Below, one piece after another: positions 15,832-25,168 of a stretch of DNA of 33,183 nt. Both the position numbers and the translations under genes were made by a program. Position 1 is the first letter of the stretch, and every line of letters begins with the position of its first letter. This DNA comes from Verrucomicrobiota bacterium (GTDB taxonomy: Bacteria; Verrucomicrobiota; Verrucomicrobiia; Limisphaerales; SIBE01), in assembly GCA_016209525.1 (NCBI GenBank), contig JACQWK010000635.1:1-33183 (forward strand). The letters are read 5' to 3'. The notes beneath the pieces are model-generated. The model worked only from the letters and a program-made list of their open reading frames with translations, made no database searches and was not told the origin of the DNA.

Positions 15832-18642
15832 TTAGTTCACGAACGCGAATTCACTGCTGTTCAGAATCAAACGGCAGGCGTTGGGCAGGTCATGCCTTTG
15901 CGCGTAGCCGGCCAACTCCTTCGCCTCCTGGGCCGTCGGTCTTCGGCCAAAAGCCAGCTCGTAAGCCAGCTCGATTTGGCCGACCAACCCATCGCGCGAC
16001 CGGCGCAAACGCTCGGCAAAATGCTCGCTCTGCCGGACGATGAAGCGGTTGTTCAACATGGCCAGCGCTTGCAGAGCGGTCACCGAAGAATTTCGCGTCG
16101 GCGCCAGCAACGAAGAATCCGGACAATCCATCGCCTCCATGAATGGGTCCGGCAGCGTGCGGAAGATCCAGCGATAAACGCTGCGGCGATAGCTCTCCGG
16201 ACTGTCCACATCGAAGCGTCCGTAATCTACTTTCGGTGTGACGCCCGGATCGGGATCTTCGAAATGGAATTGTTTCACGGGATGGCCGCCCATCTTCAAA
16301 TCAAGCTTACCCGTGATGCACAAAATCGCGTCGCGAAGCGACTCGGCATCGAGGCGGCTCCGATTCATGCGCCAGAGAAACCGGTTGTCGGAATCGATCT
16401 TGGCGAATTTCGGATCATGTTGAGAGCTCTGCCGATAAACCGCGCTCGTCACGAGCAGCCGGTGCAGCTTCTTCAATGAGCCGCCGCGGTCACGGAAGAA
16501 TATCGCCAGCCAATCCAGCAACTCCGGATGCGTTGGGCCGGAGCCCATCCGGCCAAAATCATTGGGGGTATCGACAATCCCGCGGCCAAAATGGTAATGC
16601 CAGACGCGGTTCACGATGGAGCGCCAAGTCAGACCATTCCTCGGATCAGTGATCCATTTCGCAAGCGCGGCGCGCCGGCTGGCTTCGTCGTTGAGATTTT
16701 CGATCTCCAGGCTCGAAGGCAGGCCGGCAACGCAGGAGATCGTTCCGGGCAAAACCGGTTGGCCTGGACGGGTCACCTCGCCGCGGCCAAGAACGTAGAT
16801 GGGACGCGGGACCTTCGCCGGAGTGAATTTGCCCTGCGGCTTGAAGTCATGGGCGGCGGCGTACACGAGATTCGGTTTCGGCAGTTTCGCCAGCTTTTCG
16901 TCAATCTCGTCGAGCAACCGTTGCAGTTCAGGTGAAATGGTCTGGTAGTGCGCCGTCAATTGTTCCTGCTCCTCTTTCGTGCGATCACCTCTCGCCAAGC
17001 CGGCGATCCGCGCAATGTTTTCGGGCAGCGGATCGGCCCGCACCGGCCAGGGTGCCGCCGTGACGGAAAGCCGGAACCGGCCAAGCAAGTGGCTCCTGCC
17101 GTGAAGTTGTTCGAGAACAAAAGTCAACCTCTCGCCGCTCGCGAGATTAAGGCGCTGCTTGCATTCGAAGACGGCGACGTGCGATTTGCCCACTTCGGGA
17201 TGGATGCCCCAAGCCGTATTGGTCTTGCCATCGACGGCTTTGGCAATCTCCCAATCCTTCTGATTGAAATCCGCCGTGGCGTTTCGAAGCTCAATCACCG
17301 CCAGCTTGCCAGGTTCGGAAAGGGAACCGGCCTTCACTTGAAATTCTGACAGATGAAAGTTTCCGTTGTCCTGTCGGCCCGGCCCTTTCTGGGGCAGACT
17401 GTCGTCGGGCAATACTTCGAGGCGAATGGCCGTGATTTCGCTGAGACCGGGACGCGCGACAATCGTGCAGCTATCGATCTCGGGTTTGGTTCCTGACACC
17501 AGCAGGGAAAGGTCCGGCTGCTTGGCGATGGTCGCCCCGCTCCTTGAGGTGAAGCTCTCGGGATCAAGAACGGTCCAGATTGGCGCAGCTTCCCCGATCC
17601 GCGCTTCCCAGGCCGCTTGACCCGCCGCAAGCGCCTCCTCGATTTCGGCGTCCAGGCGCGTATTGGCGAGCGACATTCGCCGGACTTCGATGGCCGTTTT
17701 CGTCTTGAGCAGCATTTGGCGCTCGCGGTGGATTTGGGCATCCCAATCGAATGGACGGTCCGTGCGGTCCACTCCCGCGAACACCGCCTGCAAACCATAG
17801 TATTCCCTCTGGGAAATCGGATCGAATTTGTGGTCGTGACAGCGAGCGCAATGCACCGTGCTGCTTACGAAGGTGGACATGGCCGTCGTCACGATGTCGT
17901 CGCGATCGAGGTTCTGCGCGATCTTCTTATCCACCGTGTCGGCCATGATGTGCATTTGCGAGCTTTCGTCCCACGGACCTGTCGCGATGAACCCGGTGGC
18001 AATCACGCCGTTCGGATCGCCGGGATAAAGCACATCGCCCGCGAGTTGTTCTTCGACGAAGTGGGCATAAGGTTTGTCCTCGTTGAAGGCGCGGACCACG
18101 TAGTCGCGGTATGGCCATGAATTGGTTCGAGGCCGGTCCTGGTCGTGGCCGTGCGTGTCCGCATAGTGCACGACGTCCAGCCAATGGCGCGCCCAGCGCT
18201 CGCCGTAGCGAGGGTTGTTGAGCAGGCGATCCACAACTTTCTCGTACGCGCCGGCCGATGGGTCCGCCAAGAAACCCTGAAGTTCTTCCGGAGTCGGGGG
18301 CAAGCCGGTCAAATCGAAGGTCACACGCCGCAGCAGCGTGCTTTTGTCGGCCTCGGGGGCGGGTGCGAGATTTTGCTCCTGGAGCTTGGCAAGAATGAAG
18401 CGATCCACGGGCGTCCGCGGCCAGGCGGTGTTTTCGACTGCGGGTAGTTTCCGAGTTTGCAGCGGTTGAAGCGACCACCAGGAATCGGCCACGGAAGAAT
18501 CCGCGAACGCTAGCGGCTCGACAGCAATAAGCAGCCAGCTAAGCGCAGCGTCCACGAGCCAAGGCGCGAAATCCGAGTCCCAAAATTTGCGACGAATCGG
18601 GACCTCGCAACACGGTTGATTCATGTCGGGCTGCCGGCGCAT
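15832..18642 (-). CDS. DUF1549/DUF1553 (PSD1-type) secreted protein with one c-haem motif
   Basis: 936 residues; start at M1 (18642) or M7 (18624). A hydrophobic segment (DAALSWLLIAVEPLAFA, about 31-47) acts as the signal. DUF1549 spans about 70-290: PVDRFILAKL, LLRRVTFDLTGLPPTPEEL, NPRYGERWARHWLDVVHYADTHG and CARCHDHKFDPI (CxxCH at 265-269). A middle region about 380-540 looks like an F5/8-type or discoidin-like beta sandwich. DUF1553 closes the protein (VNRVWHYHFGRGIVDTPNDFGRMG, SAVYRQSS, RMNRSRLDAE, ALAMLNN). The N-terminal planctomycete cytochrome domain seen in many homologues is absent. It is first in a two-gene operon with DUF1501, which suggests a joint extracytoplasmic role, perhaps on sulfated or complex glycans; this is not established. 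Confidence 0.9.
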   Translation of the reverse strand: MRRQPDMNQPCCEVPIRRKFWDSDFAPWLVDAALSWLLIAVEPLAFADSSVADSWWSLQPLQTRKLPAVENTAWPRTPVDRFILAKLQEQNLAPAPEADKSTLLRRVTFDLTGLPPTPEELQGFLADPSAGAYEKVVDRLLNNPRYGERWARHWLDVVHYADTHGHDQDRPRTNSWPYRDYVVRAFNEDKPYAHFVEEQLAGDVLYPGDPNGVIATGFIATGPWDESSQMHIMADTVDKKIAQNLDRDDIVTTAMSTFVSSTVHCARCHDHKFDPISQREYYGLQAVFAGVDRTDRPFDWDAQIHRERQMLLKTKTAIEVRRMSLANTRLDAEIEEALAAGQAAWEARIGEAAPIWTVLDPESFTSRSGATIAKQPDLSLLVSGTKPEIDSCTIVARPGLSEITAIRLEVLPDDSLPQKGPGRQDNGNFHLSEFQVKAGSLSEPGKLAVIELRNATADFNQKDWEIAKAVDGKTNTAWGIHPEVGKSHVAVFECKQRLNLASGERLTFVLEQLHGRSHLLGRFRLSVTAAPWPVRADPLPENIARIAGLARGDRTKEEQEQLTAHYQTISPELQRLLDEIDEKLAKLPKPNLVYAAAHDFKPQGKFTPAKVPRPIYVLGRGEVTRPGQPVLPGTISCVAGLPSSLEIENLNDEASRRAALAKWITDPRNGLTWRSIVNRVWHYHFGRGIVDTPNDFGRMGSGPTHPELLDWLAIFFRDRGGSLKKLHRLLVTSAVYRQSSQHDPKFAKIDSDNRFLWRMNRSRLDAESLRDAILCITGKLDLKMGGHPVKQFHFEDPDPGVTPKVDYGRFDVDSPESYRRSVYRWIFRTLPDPFMEAMDCPDSSLLAPTRNSSVTALQALAMLNNRFIVRQSEHFAERLRRSRDGLVGQIELAYELAFGRRPTAQEAKELAGYAQRHDLPNACRLILNSSEFAFVN

Positions 18643-18697
18643 CTGCTGCTATTAAACCTCAGATCGACAGCAATATCAATTGCTTCGCTGGACGATC

Positions 18698-18819
18698 CAG
18701 CAATTCTCATTTTGGCAACGGGCGCGGTTCGTGACCGTAAGGCGGACACTCCTGTCCGCACATTTTCGGAAGTCTTGCGGACAAGAGTGTCCGCGTTACG
18801 GCCAAAATGAGAATTGCTG
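18698..18819. mobile_element. 122-bp MITE-like element F with perfect 19-bp TIRs and 9-bp target duplication
   Basis: CAGCAATTCTCATTTTGGC (18698-18716) and its exact complement GCCAAAATGAGAATTGCTG (18801-18819) bound the element. TGGACGATC occurs immediately outside both ends (18689-18697 and 18820-18828). An inner pair (CGTAAGGCGGACACTC / GAGTGTCCGCGTTACG) makes it palindromic almost throughout. It lies upstream of the DUF1553 gene. The rest of 18643-19095 contains no gene. Confidence 0.9.
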
Positions 18820-19095
18820 TGGACGATCGGCCGCGCAACCACAAGCTGTTGGTGAAGTTGCGTGGCGTTCGCCTCCACCTTGCACACGACGCGTGTGCGG
18901 TATGGTCGTCGTTGGGACGGCTTCCACCCCTTCCGTGACTTTCACAGGAATACTCCGGGATCGGTGTGGGATCGAGGAAAGGTCAACGCGACCGGCGGTT
19001 CGAGAGCAGCTATTCCGGGAAGTCTAGCGCCACGAAGAGATAAGTGGGACGGAGTGGATTCCGAGGCAGGCAAGATGCCCGTCCTACTCTAGCAG

Positions 19096-19881
19096 TCACT
19101 CCTTGAAATCCGTGTCAGCCTCTTTCAAGTCCAATGCTTTGATCCAAGCGTTGCGAAACCGGACATCGTGACCCTCACACTGTAGCTTCAGGCCGCCGGG
19201 CGTATCTGTGATGCCTCGACCGCGGTCGTTGCCACCGTCGATCCCGGAATTTGCTCCGCCCCAAACTTGGTTGATGGTTTGATTGGAGTGAACTTTCTTT
19301 CCGTTGAAATACATCGTCAGCATCGCTTTCTCGACCCGCTTGCCATCCTTGAATCGGGCTGCGCGGAACACAATATCGTAGGCGTTCCATTTCCCGACAC
19401 CGTTATAGGCCTCATAGGGCGAATCGGACTCGTTGATGACGGCTCCCATGCCATGGCGGGTTTTGTCGCCGTCGAGGATCTGAATCTCGTAACGGTTTTG
19501 GAGATAAACCCCGCTGTTGCCGCCGGGCTTCATGACGAGGAATTCGAGGTGCAGCCGGAAATCCCGATACGCCTTTTTCGTCACGATGTCGGCCGTGCCA
19601 TAGCGGTCGCCTGCCGCAGCCGGATCATCGCTCATGAGCGCTGCGCCTCGATCGACCGGATCTTCGACGATTTTCCATTTGATGGGCAGGGCGGATTTGA
19701 AGCCGGGCCCCTCCCAATAAGTCCATTTCTCATCCAGCAGTTTGCGGGTGCCGTCGATGATCATGTCCGCCCCGGGCCCGGGAGGCGCGCCGACGCCGAT
19801 GCCGGCGTAGGCGGTGGAACTCCAGGCCAACGCCGCTCCGAGCAGCCATGTTTTCAAGTAATGCAGACTTTTAGTGTTCAT
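19096..19881 (-). CDS. Secreted DUF1080 (3-keto-disaccharide hydrolase-like) protein
   Basis: 261 residues. Sec signal KTWLLGAALAWSSTAYA. The rest is one DUF1080 domain of concanavalin-like fold: YRDFRLHLEFLVMKPGGNSGVYLQNRYEIQILD, GKWNAYDIVFRAARF, AMLTMYFNGKKVHSNQTI and DTPGGLKLQCEGHDVRFRNAWIKAL. Some members hydrolyse 3-keto-glycosides; others have no known activity. The start is supported by AGGAAGGAAATGAG just upstream. It precedes element F and the DUF1553 gene on the same strand, and a role in periplasmic sugar use is inferred. Confidence 0.9.
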   Translation of the reverse strand: MNTKSLHYLKTWLLGAALAWSSTAYAGIGVGAPPGPGADMIIDGTRKLLDEKWTYWEGPGFKSALPIKWKIVEDPVDRGAALMSDDPAAAGDRYGTADIVTKKAYRDFRLHLEFLVMKPGGNSGVYLQNRYEIQILDGDKTRHGMGAVINESDSPYEAYNGVGKWNAYDIVFRAARFKDGKRVEKAMLTMYFNGKKVHSNQTINQVWGGANSGIDGGNDRGRGITDTPGGLKLQCEGHDVRFRNAWIKALDLKEADTDFKE

Positions 19882-20032
19882 CTCATTTCCTTCCTGTTTG
19901 TTTCCTGTCTTGTGAGCCTAAGAATGGCAGAAACAATTCGGACATAACATCCGAAAATGGATCTCCGGCAATGGCCTAGGCTTAGTCATTCAGTTAACCA
20001 CGAATGAAGCCCACCAAGCAGAGTCTATCGCC

Positions 20033-20202
20033 GGTGGGGCGAGACTCCGTCGAGCCCTGTTCAATCCTGGCGACGGACGACAATCCGAGACGACCAAAGG
20101 TAAGCCTCTGACGGTCGATTCACTCGGGTGCTGCCTTCCGTCATGGGCGGGTGGACGAGCGGCTCAAGGGAAAGTCAGGGTTCGACGGAGTCTCACCCCA
20201 CC
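20033..20202. repeat. 170-bp palindromic element, family A, copy 4
   Basis: Starts GGTGGGGCGAGACTCCGTCG and ends CGACGGAGTCTCACCCCACC, with outer arms almost perfectly complementary. It lies between the DUF1080 start and the LamG stop (both minus strand), where it could contain the DUF1080 promoter or a terminator for LamG. Confidence 0.85.
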
Positions 20203-20255
20203 AAACGAAGTCCAGCACCGCATCGGCACTGCTTGGGCTGGTTGCTCGGCGAAGA

Positions 20256-21158
20256 CTATCTGTCGCCGGGCTTTGCCCGCTTCAAGTTCTCGAGAGTGCC
20301 CGGATGCCGGTGCAGATGTTCCGCTTCCGCCCCGGTCAATTCGCGGTTGAACAGAGCGAGTTCGTCGAGCAAACCCACAAAACTGACCGCCACATAGATT
20401 CCGGTGTTTTCCAACTCCCAATCCATCCGCAAATCGCAGTCGCGAATTTCGCCGATCTTCTTCCCGTCGATGTAGAGCTTGGAGCGGGCATCTTTCCGGC
20501 CGGTATCGAAGTTTTTCCAAGCGAGGGCGACGTGATGCCAGTCCCCGGCTTTGAAGCCAATGTTCTTCACCCAAACGATCGGCGCGTTCGGATCGGATTC
20601 TGGGATGGGCTTCCGTCCTTCCGCCACGGCGGGAAATGCTCCGTGGCGGAGGGATCGAGGTTTGTCGTTGTTGAAGTCAACCCAGAGGCCTCCGTTGCCC
20701 GCGCCTTTCTGCGTGATTTGCACCGGATCGCAAAAGCCCGTCTTGAGCATCGTATTGGGATCGGTGTTGATCCAGAACGAAACGGCACCGGACCATCCGC
20801 CCTGGCGGAACGCGATGTTGCCTTGGCCGGGAAAGAATATCCTGCCGTTCCGAGGCAGCACATCGGTGCATTCCAACGCGCCACCGGAAACACCTCTGTC
20901 CCGAGCCACGCGAAAGACCGCCGCGTCGAAACCGTCGGTGAAGACGAATTTCCCTGGCTCGCTCGCATGGTTGAAACGGGTCCGCAAAGCCAGACTGCCC
21001 CCGCCAAAGTCGCCTTTGGGTGCCTCATCGAACGACGCATAGAACGTGACGGCTCGCCGCAGCGCATTCTCATCGACGCTCGGCTCTTGGGCGAAGCTCG
21101 GATTCATGAATACGTTGGAGAGCAGCAGGCAGATGACGGCATATGTGATCGGGTTCAT
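20256..21158 (-). CDS. Secreted LamG / concanavalin A-like domain protein
   Basis: 300 residues from ATG 21158, chosen because of the strong AAAGGAG site 6 bases upstream and the signal peptide MNPITYAVICLLLSNVFMNP SFAQ. The open frame continues upstream to 21614 but through repeats (elements at 21216-21364 and 21433-21511). The mature part is a LamG-like jelly-roll: AVTFYASFDEAPKGDF, GNIAFRQGGWSGAVSFWINT, WHHVALAWKNF, KLYIDGKKIGEI and VGLLDELALFNRELTGAEAEHLHRHP. Such modules bind or cleave sugars in secreted proteins. No catalytic residues can be assigned. Confidence 0.85.
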   Translation of the reverse strand: MNPITYAVICLLLSNVFMNPSFAQEPSVDENALRRAVTFYASFDEAPKGDFGGGSLALRTRFNHASEPGKFVFTDGFDAAVFRVARDRGVSGGALECTDVLPRNGRIFFPGQGNIAFRQGGWSGAVSFWINTDPNTMLKTGFCDPVQITQKGAGNGGLWVDFNNDKPRSLRHGAFPAVAEGRKPIPESDPNAPIVWVKNIGFKAGDWHHVALAWKNFDTGRKDARSKLYIDGKKIGEIRDCDLRMDWELENTGIYVAVSFVGLLDELALFNRELTGAEAEHLHRHPGTLENLKRAKPGDR

Positions 21159-21215
21159 GTTCTCCTTTGTGCAGCGCGCGAGCACATTTGGCAAAGACGA
21201 ACTTCCCCTGTATAT

Positions 21216-21364
21216 GGGGAGCGCACGCGCCCTCGCGTGCCGTAGTCGGCTCCCCCGCCGACCACCTAGGTGCTTGGAACAAATCACAATCTCGTGACTG
21301 ACTTGCGCGTCCCTCTCGACCGGCGAGGCGCCGGTCGGAACACGCGAGGGCGCGCGTGCTCCCC
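21216..21364. repeat. 149-bp GC-rich palindromic element (L)
   Basis: GGGGAGCGCACGCGCCCTCG (21216) pairs with CGAGGGCGCGCGTGCTCCCC (ending 21364), with a second pair GGCGCCGG/CCGGCGAGGCG inside. It is 57 bp upstream of the LamG start, so the LamG promoter is probably within or beyond it. Confidence 0.7.
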
Positions 21365-21432
21365 AACTCCTGTCGATACTTGCGGTCAAGCATGTATTCG
21401 AGTTTTGAAATGGTCTGGAAAATCCCATTCTC

Positions 21433-21511
21433 GAAGCAGCCGAGGTAACGAGGCTCAATTCTCTTCGTAAGGTCGAGGATTCGTGAGCCTCCTTACTACG
21501 TCGGCTGCTAC
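21433..21511. repeat. C element, copy at 21433
   Basis: GAAGCAGCCGAGGTAACGAG and CCTTACTACGTCGGCTGCTA are inverted ends of the GTAGC family also found at 13212 and 15684. It lies in the divergent region between the LamG and Gfo/Idh/MocA genes. Confidence 0.7.
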
Positions 21512-21694
21512 GATCCCTTGGACATACACTCAAGCTGGCTGTCCTCGGAGGCGCGGAGTTGAGCCACCTAAAAAACCTATCCCGTTGAAGATTAGCAGCC
21601 ATTGAACCGTCCAATGCCCAAAAGAACGTTGCCCGTCAGGAGCTCGCGTGGCAAAGTCGCACCGATAATCATTCAACAGAATTCGAAAGGCCTT

Positions 21695-23020
21695 ATGTCA
21701 AATCGCAACTTCTCCCGCCGCCAATTCCTCCAAAGCACCGCCGCCCTCTCGCTCACCGCGCCGCTCATTCTGCCGTCGCGGGTGTGGGCCGCCGAAAAGG
21801 GTCCGAACGGCCGGATCAACCTTGGGTTCATTGGAATGGGCTATCAAAACAGCGGGCTGATGGGCGGATTCATCAGGCGCAAGGATACCCAGGTGCTCGC
21901 GGTCTGCGACGTGGACACAAACCGCCGCGAGAACGCCAAGAAGACCGCCGAAGAGTATTACGCCAAACAATCCGGCCAGGTCGGCTACAAAGGTTGCGAG
22001 GCCTACAGCGACTTCCGCCAGCTTTTGCAGCGGCGCGACCTCGATGCCGTGGTCATCGCGACCCCGGATCATTGGCATGCCTTGGTCGCTATTGCCGCCG
22101 CCGACGCCGGCAAGGACATCTATTGCGAAAAACCGCTTTGCCAGTCGATTCACGAAGCGCGCGCCATGGTCAACGCCGTGCGGAGGAACAAGCGGGTCTT
22201 CCAGACCGGCAGCATGCAGCGGTCGTCGAAGGAATTCCGGATCGCCTGCGAATTGGCGCGCAACGGCACCATCGGCAAGATCAGCTCGGTTCAGGTTGCC
22301 GTGGGCGGGCCTGGCCGTTGGTGCGACTTGCCGGCTGAAAGCGAGGAGCCCGGTTTGGATTGGAACTTGTGGCTCGGCCCCGCGCCGATGCGGCCCTACA
22401 ATTCCGTGCTTAGCCCGCGCGGCGTGCACCAGCATTTTCCAGCTTGGCGCAACTACCGCGAATACGGCGGAGGCGGCGTGACCGATTGGGGCGCGCACCA
22501 TTTCGACATCGCGCAGTGGGGCCTCGGCATGGACGACAGCGGCCCGGTCGAAATCACTCCGGCTGAGAATCCGCAAGCGAACCACGGCGTGAGGCTCAAG
22601 TACGCCAGCGGCATCGAAGTCAGACATGAGAACGGCCCCGGCGTGACGTTCTTCGGAAGCGAAGGGAAAATCATGGTGAATCGCGGCCGCTTCGAACTCA
22701 CGATCGGCGAGACGAAGAAGGCAGAATCCACCCGGCAACTGGATGCGGTGGAAAAGGAATTTCTCGCGGACGCCAAGGTGCGCCTCTACAAGAGCGAAGA
22801 TCACAAGGCTGATTTCCTGGCTTCCATGCGCACCCGGAAACCCCCGATCTGCGACGTCGAAGTCGGCGCGCGGACGGTGACAGTCTGCCACCTGGTGAAT
22901 CTGGCTTACTACAATCACCAGCGCATGAAATGGAATCCGGCGAAGGAACAATTCGTCGAAGGCGCGGGCGACCCTAAGTGGCTGGATGTTCCGCATCGCG
23001 ATCCTTGGAAGCTGGCATAG
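21695..23020 (+). CDS. Tat-exported Gfo/Idh/MocA family oxidoreductase
   Basis: 441 residues from ATG 21695 (AAAGG site upstream); a TTG at 21602 would add sequence without signal features. The twin-arginine signal SRRQFLQSTAALSLTAPLIL (8-27) is followed by a Rossmann domain (INLGFIGMGYQNSG, 41-54; VCDVDTNR), the EKPLC motif (145-149) and the substrate-binding half with WGAHHFDIAQW (265-275). The family oxidises or epimerises sugars and polyols using bound NAD(P). Export with its cofactor through Tat is common for Verrucomicrobiota members. It is divergent from LamG. The substrate is unknown; the tail is typical of this secreted subgroup. Confidence 0.92.
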   Translation: MSNRNFSRRQFLQSTAALSLTAPLILPSRVWAAEKGPNGRINLGFIGMGYQNSGLMGGFIRRKDTQVLAVCDVDTNRRENAKKTAEEYYAKQSGQVGYKGCEAYSDFRQLLQRRDLDAVVIATPDHWHALVAIAAADAGKDIYCEKPLCQSIHEARAMVNAVRRNKRVFQTGSMQRSSKEFRIACELARNGTIGKISSVQVAVGGPGRWCDLPAESEEPGLDWNLWLGPAPMRPYNSVLSPRGVHQHFPAWRNYREYGGGGVTDWGAHHFDIAQWGLGMDDSGPVEITPAENPQANHGVRLKYASGIEVRHENGPGVTFFGSEGKIMVNRGRFELTIGETKKAESTRQLDAVEKEFLADAKVRLYKSEDHKADFLASMRTRKPPICDVEVGARTVTVCHLVNLAYYNHQRMKWNPAKEQFVEGAGDPKWLDVPHRDPWKLA

Positions 23021-23044
23021 AGGGGCTCGTCGAAAGGCGGCTTG

Positions 23045-23275
23045 CCAGCGTAGGGCAGGCTTCCAGCCTGCCTCTGGAGTTTGGACATTTTCGATGCCGA
23101 TCATCGTCCACGCTCATCACGAGGGTCCTTTCTACTCCACAATCGGAACCCCGGCTCAGCCACGGAGTGGCGTCAGAGCATAGCCCACAGCGTGAGCTGT
23201 GGGACCGCCGCGTCCCCATGTCCGAAAGCCCCGGAGGGGCGACAGAAGACCGTGGCTTCGCCTCGTATCTCTGAT
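23045..23275. repeat. Dispersed-repeat mosaic upstream of the Ig-like gene
   Basis: Contains GGCAGGC-TTCCA-GCCTGCC (about 23053-23073), CCCACAGCGTGAGCTGTGGG (23183-23202), and a GCCCCGGAGGGGCGACAGAA segment (23229 on). These are typical non-coding repeat words. They form the N-terminal part of the open frame that runs into the Ig-like gene and should not be taken as protein sequence. Confidence 0.55.
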
Positions 23276-24874
23276 CTATCAGTATCGCCTGGCGGACTCA
23301 GCGTGGAACTGGGAACGACTGCGAAATTTGCGGTCCGCACCGGGCGGCGAGACGCGCTCCCTCTACGGCAGGCGAGACGCCCGCCGCCACCGCCTTTGAT
23401 CACGCAGCAGCCACGCGACTTGACGGTGTATCGCGGAGAAACCGCCGCGTTCACCGTCGGGATCAGCGGCACACCCCCCTTCCAGTACCAGTGGTTTTAC
23501 GTCGGCCAAATCCTGCCAGGAGAAACGAACGCAGTGCTGGTTCTGGTCAATGTGACAACCAGCCAAGGCGGCGTGTACAACGTCGAAGTGACCAATCCGT
23601 CGGGACTTTCGATCGGCGCCCGCACCGCTTATTTGACCGTGATCGTGCCGATACCGCCGGTGTTGACTGAGCCGGCGCAAGGAGTGAGCGCGGTCTGGGG
23701 ATCGTCGGTGACGTTCTCGCCAATTGTGAGCGGCTCTGCACCGTTCGAGTATCAATGGCTGTTCGGGACCAACGCGACGGTGGAATTGGGCGGGACGGCG
23801 GTGTTCAGCGTGGCCGTGAAAGGCACGGAGCCGATCGAATATCAATGGTTCTTCGGCACGAATAGCCTGGCGGGTCAAACCAAGCCCACGCTGGCGTTGA
23901 GCAATGTCACGGTGAACTTGGCGGGAGAATACAAGGTCACGGTGAGCGATCCGAGCGGGGTGACCATTTCGAGTTCAAGCGTGCGGCTGATCGTGACGGT
24001 CCCGACCCCGCCGGCAATTACACGGCAACCGCAGGACCAGACGGTGAACGTGGACGAGACGGCGATGTTCGCGGTGGAGGCCCGCGGGAGCGAGCCGTTG
24101 CGGTATCAGTGGTTTGCGGGAAGCCGGAGTTTGAGCGGGGAGTCAAGCGCGACGTTGACCTTGCGGAATGTGGCGACGAACCAGGCCGGGGTGTATCGCG
24201 TGATCGTGAGCAACGCCTACGGATCGGTGAGCAGTTCGAACGTGACGTTGGTGGTTAAGGACGCTTTGGCGCCTCCGGCGAACGACTTGTTTGCCAACCG
24301 AACGCCGCTGACGGGCCTGGCCCTGAGTGTGACCAATTCGAATGCGAATGCGACGCGAGAAGCCGGCGAACCAAACCACGCGGACAACGCGGGCGGCAGA
24401 TCGCTCTGGTGGACCTGGACCGCGCCGCAAAACGGGAGCGTGACGATCAGCACGGCAGGCAGCAGCGTCGATACGGTCCTGGCGGTTTACACCGGCTCCA
24501 CGCTGTCGAGTCTGACTGCGCTCGCGAGCAACGACGATGATCCGTCCGGCGGGACGACGAGCCTGGGGAAGTTTCCGGCACGGGCGGGCGTAGCTTATCA
24601 GATCGCGGTCGATACGTTCGGCGGGCAGACGGGCACGATTCACCTGAGCCTCACCGCGGAGATTGAACGTCCGGCGTTGCGGGTCAGCTTGTCGGGCCGG
24701 AATGTCGTGTTGAGTTGGCCGACCAACGCGGTTGGATTCAGTCTCCAGGTGTCGGACAGATTAGGAGCCACATGGAGCCGAGTTTCTCAGGACGCGGTCG
24801 TAACGGGCGAGAATTTCTCGGTGAAGCTTCCCCTCGGCAGCAGCAATCAGTTCTTTCGGCTGAGCGGGCCTTGA
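23081..24874 (+). CDS. Ig-like domain / PPC-type surface protein, probably 5'-truncated
   Basis: The open frame is 597 residues, but the first 65-100 are repeat-derived, with no signal peptide and no convincing start. Recognisable domains begin at about 23386: Ig-like repeats of about 85 residues (ITQQPRDLTVYRGETAAFTV ... QYQWFYVG ... GVYNVEVTNPSG; ITRQPQDQTVNVDETAMFAV ... RYQWFAGS ... GVYRVIVSNAYGSVSS). A pre-peptidase C-terminal-like beta sandwich follows (NDLFANRTPL, SLWWTWTAPQNGSVTISTAGSSVDTVLAVYTG, GVAYQIAVDTFGG) and a tail LSWPTNAVGFSLQ...FFRLSGP. One Ig unit (23680-23880) is a hybrid with two YQW cores and one missing half, as expected from unequal recombination. The protein is probably the 3' part of a larger adhesin-like gene. 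Confidence 0.65.
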   Translation: MDIFDADHRPRSSRGSFLLHNRNPGSATEWRQSIAHSVSCGTAASPCPKAPEGRQKTVASPRISDLSVSPGGLSVELGTTAKFAVRTGRRDALPLRQARRPPPPPLITQQPRDLTVYRGETAAFTVGISGTPPFQYQWFYVGQILPGETNAVLVLVNVTTSQGGVYNVEVTNPSGLSIGARTAYLTVIVPIPPVLTEPAQGVSAVWGSSVTFSPIVSGSAPFEYQWLFGTNATVELGGTAVFSVAVKGTEPIEYQWFFGTNSLAGQTKPTLALSNVTVNLAGEYKVTVSDPSGVTISSSSVRLIVTVPTPPAITRQPQDQTVNVDETAMFAVEARGSEPLRYQWFAGSRSLSGESSATLTLRNVATNQAGVYRVIVSNAYGSVSSSNVTLVVKDALAPPANDLFANRTPLTGLALSVTNSNANATREAGEPNHADNAGGRSLWWTWTAPQNGSVTISTAGSSVDTVLAVYTGSTLSSLTALASNDDDPSGGTTSLGKFPARAGVAYQIAVDTFGGQTGTIHLSLTAEIERPALRVSLSGRNVVLSWPTNAVGFSLQVSDRLGATWSRVSQDAVVTGENFSVKLPLGSSNQFFRLSGP

Positions 24875-24940
24875 TTGAGCAACGAAAAGCAACGAAGCAC
24901 CTGCTTGCCGGAAGCGCGCTCGCGGCGTAAGGTTCCCCGC

Positions 24941-25168
24941 ATGACGGCCCTTACCCTCGACGAAGCCCAGCGCAATCTCCCGGAGGCTGTGAAAAAGGCG
25001 TTGCAGGGCGAAGATGTGGCGATTCAGGTCGGCGGCGAAACGGTCCGATTGGTGCATGACGTCCCGATTCGTCCGCCCGGCTACTTCGCGGAATGTTATG
25101 GCGACGCGGCGGACGCAGTCTTCGAAGAGCGACTCTGCCGTGATTCCAGGCCCATGCTAGAAGAATGA
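24941..25168 (+). CDS. Phd/YefM-like antitoxin, 75 residues
   Basis: MTALTLDEAQRNLPEAVKKA followed by LQGEDVAIQVGGETVRLVHD and a C-terminal tail with FEERLCRDSRPMLEE. The N-terminal pattern (TLDEAQRNLPEAVKKA, then I...ETVRLV) is that of the DNA-binding domain of Phd/YefM-type antitoxins, and the tail would contact a toxin. The open frame extends to 24875, but ATG 24941 begins the domain. The stop overlaps the ATG of the toxin remnant (ATGA), so the two were translationally coupled. It would normally repress its own promoter. Confidence 0.7.
   Translation: MTALTLDEAQRNLPEAVKKALQGEDVAIQVGGETVRLVHDVPIRPPGYFAECYGDAADAVFEERLCRDSRPMLEE

Noticed and set aside
20256..21614. 452-residue reading of the LamG gene
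   Set aside because: The first 152 residues are encoded by two repeat elements and have no domain. A strong ribosome-binding site and signal peptide mark ATG 21158.
21698..23104. 468-residue minus-strand frame opposite the Gfo/Idh/MocA gene
   Set aside because: Long antisense frames are expected in GC-rich genes; it shows no motif, signal or domain.
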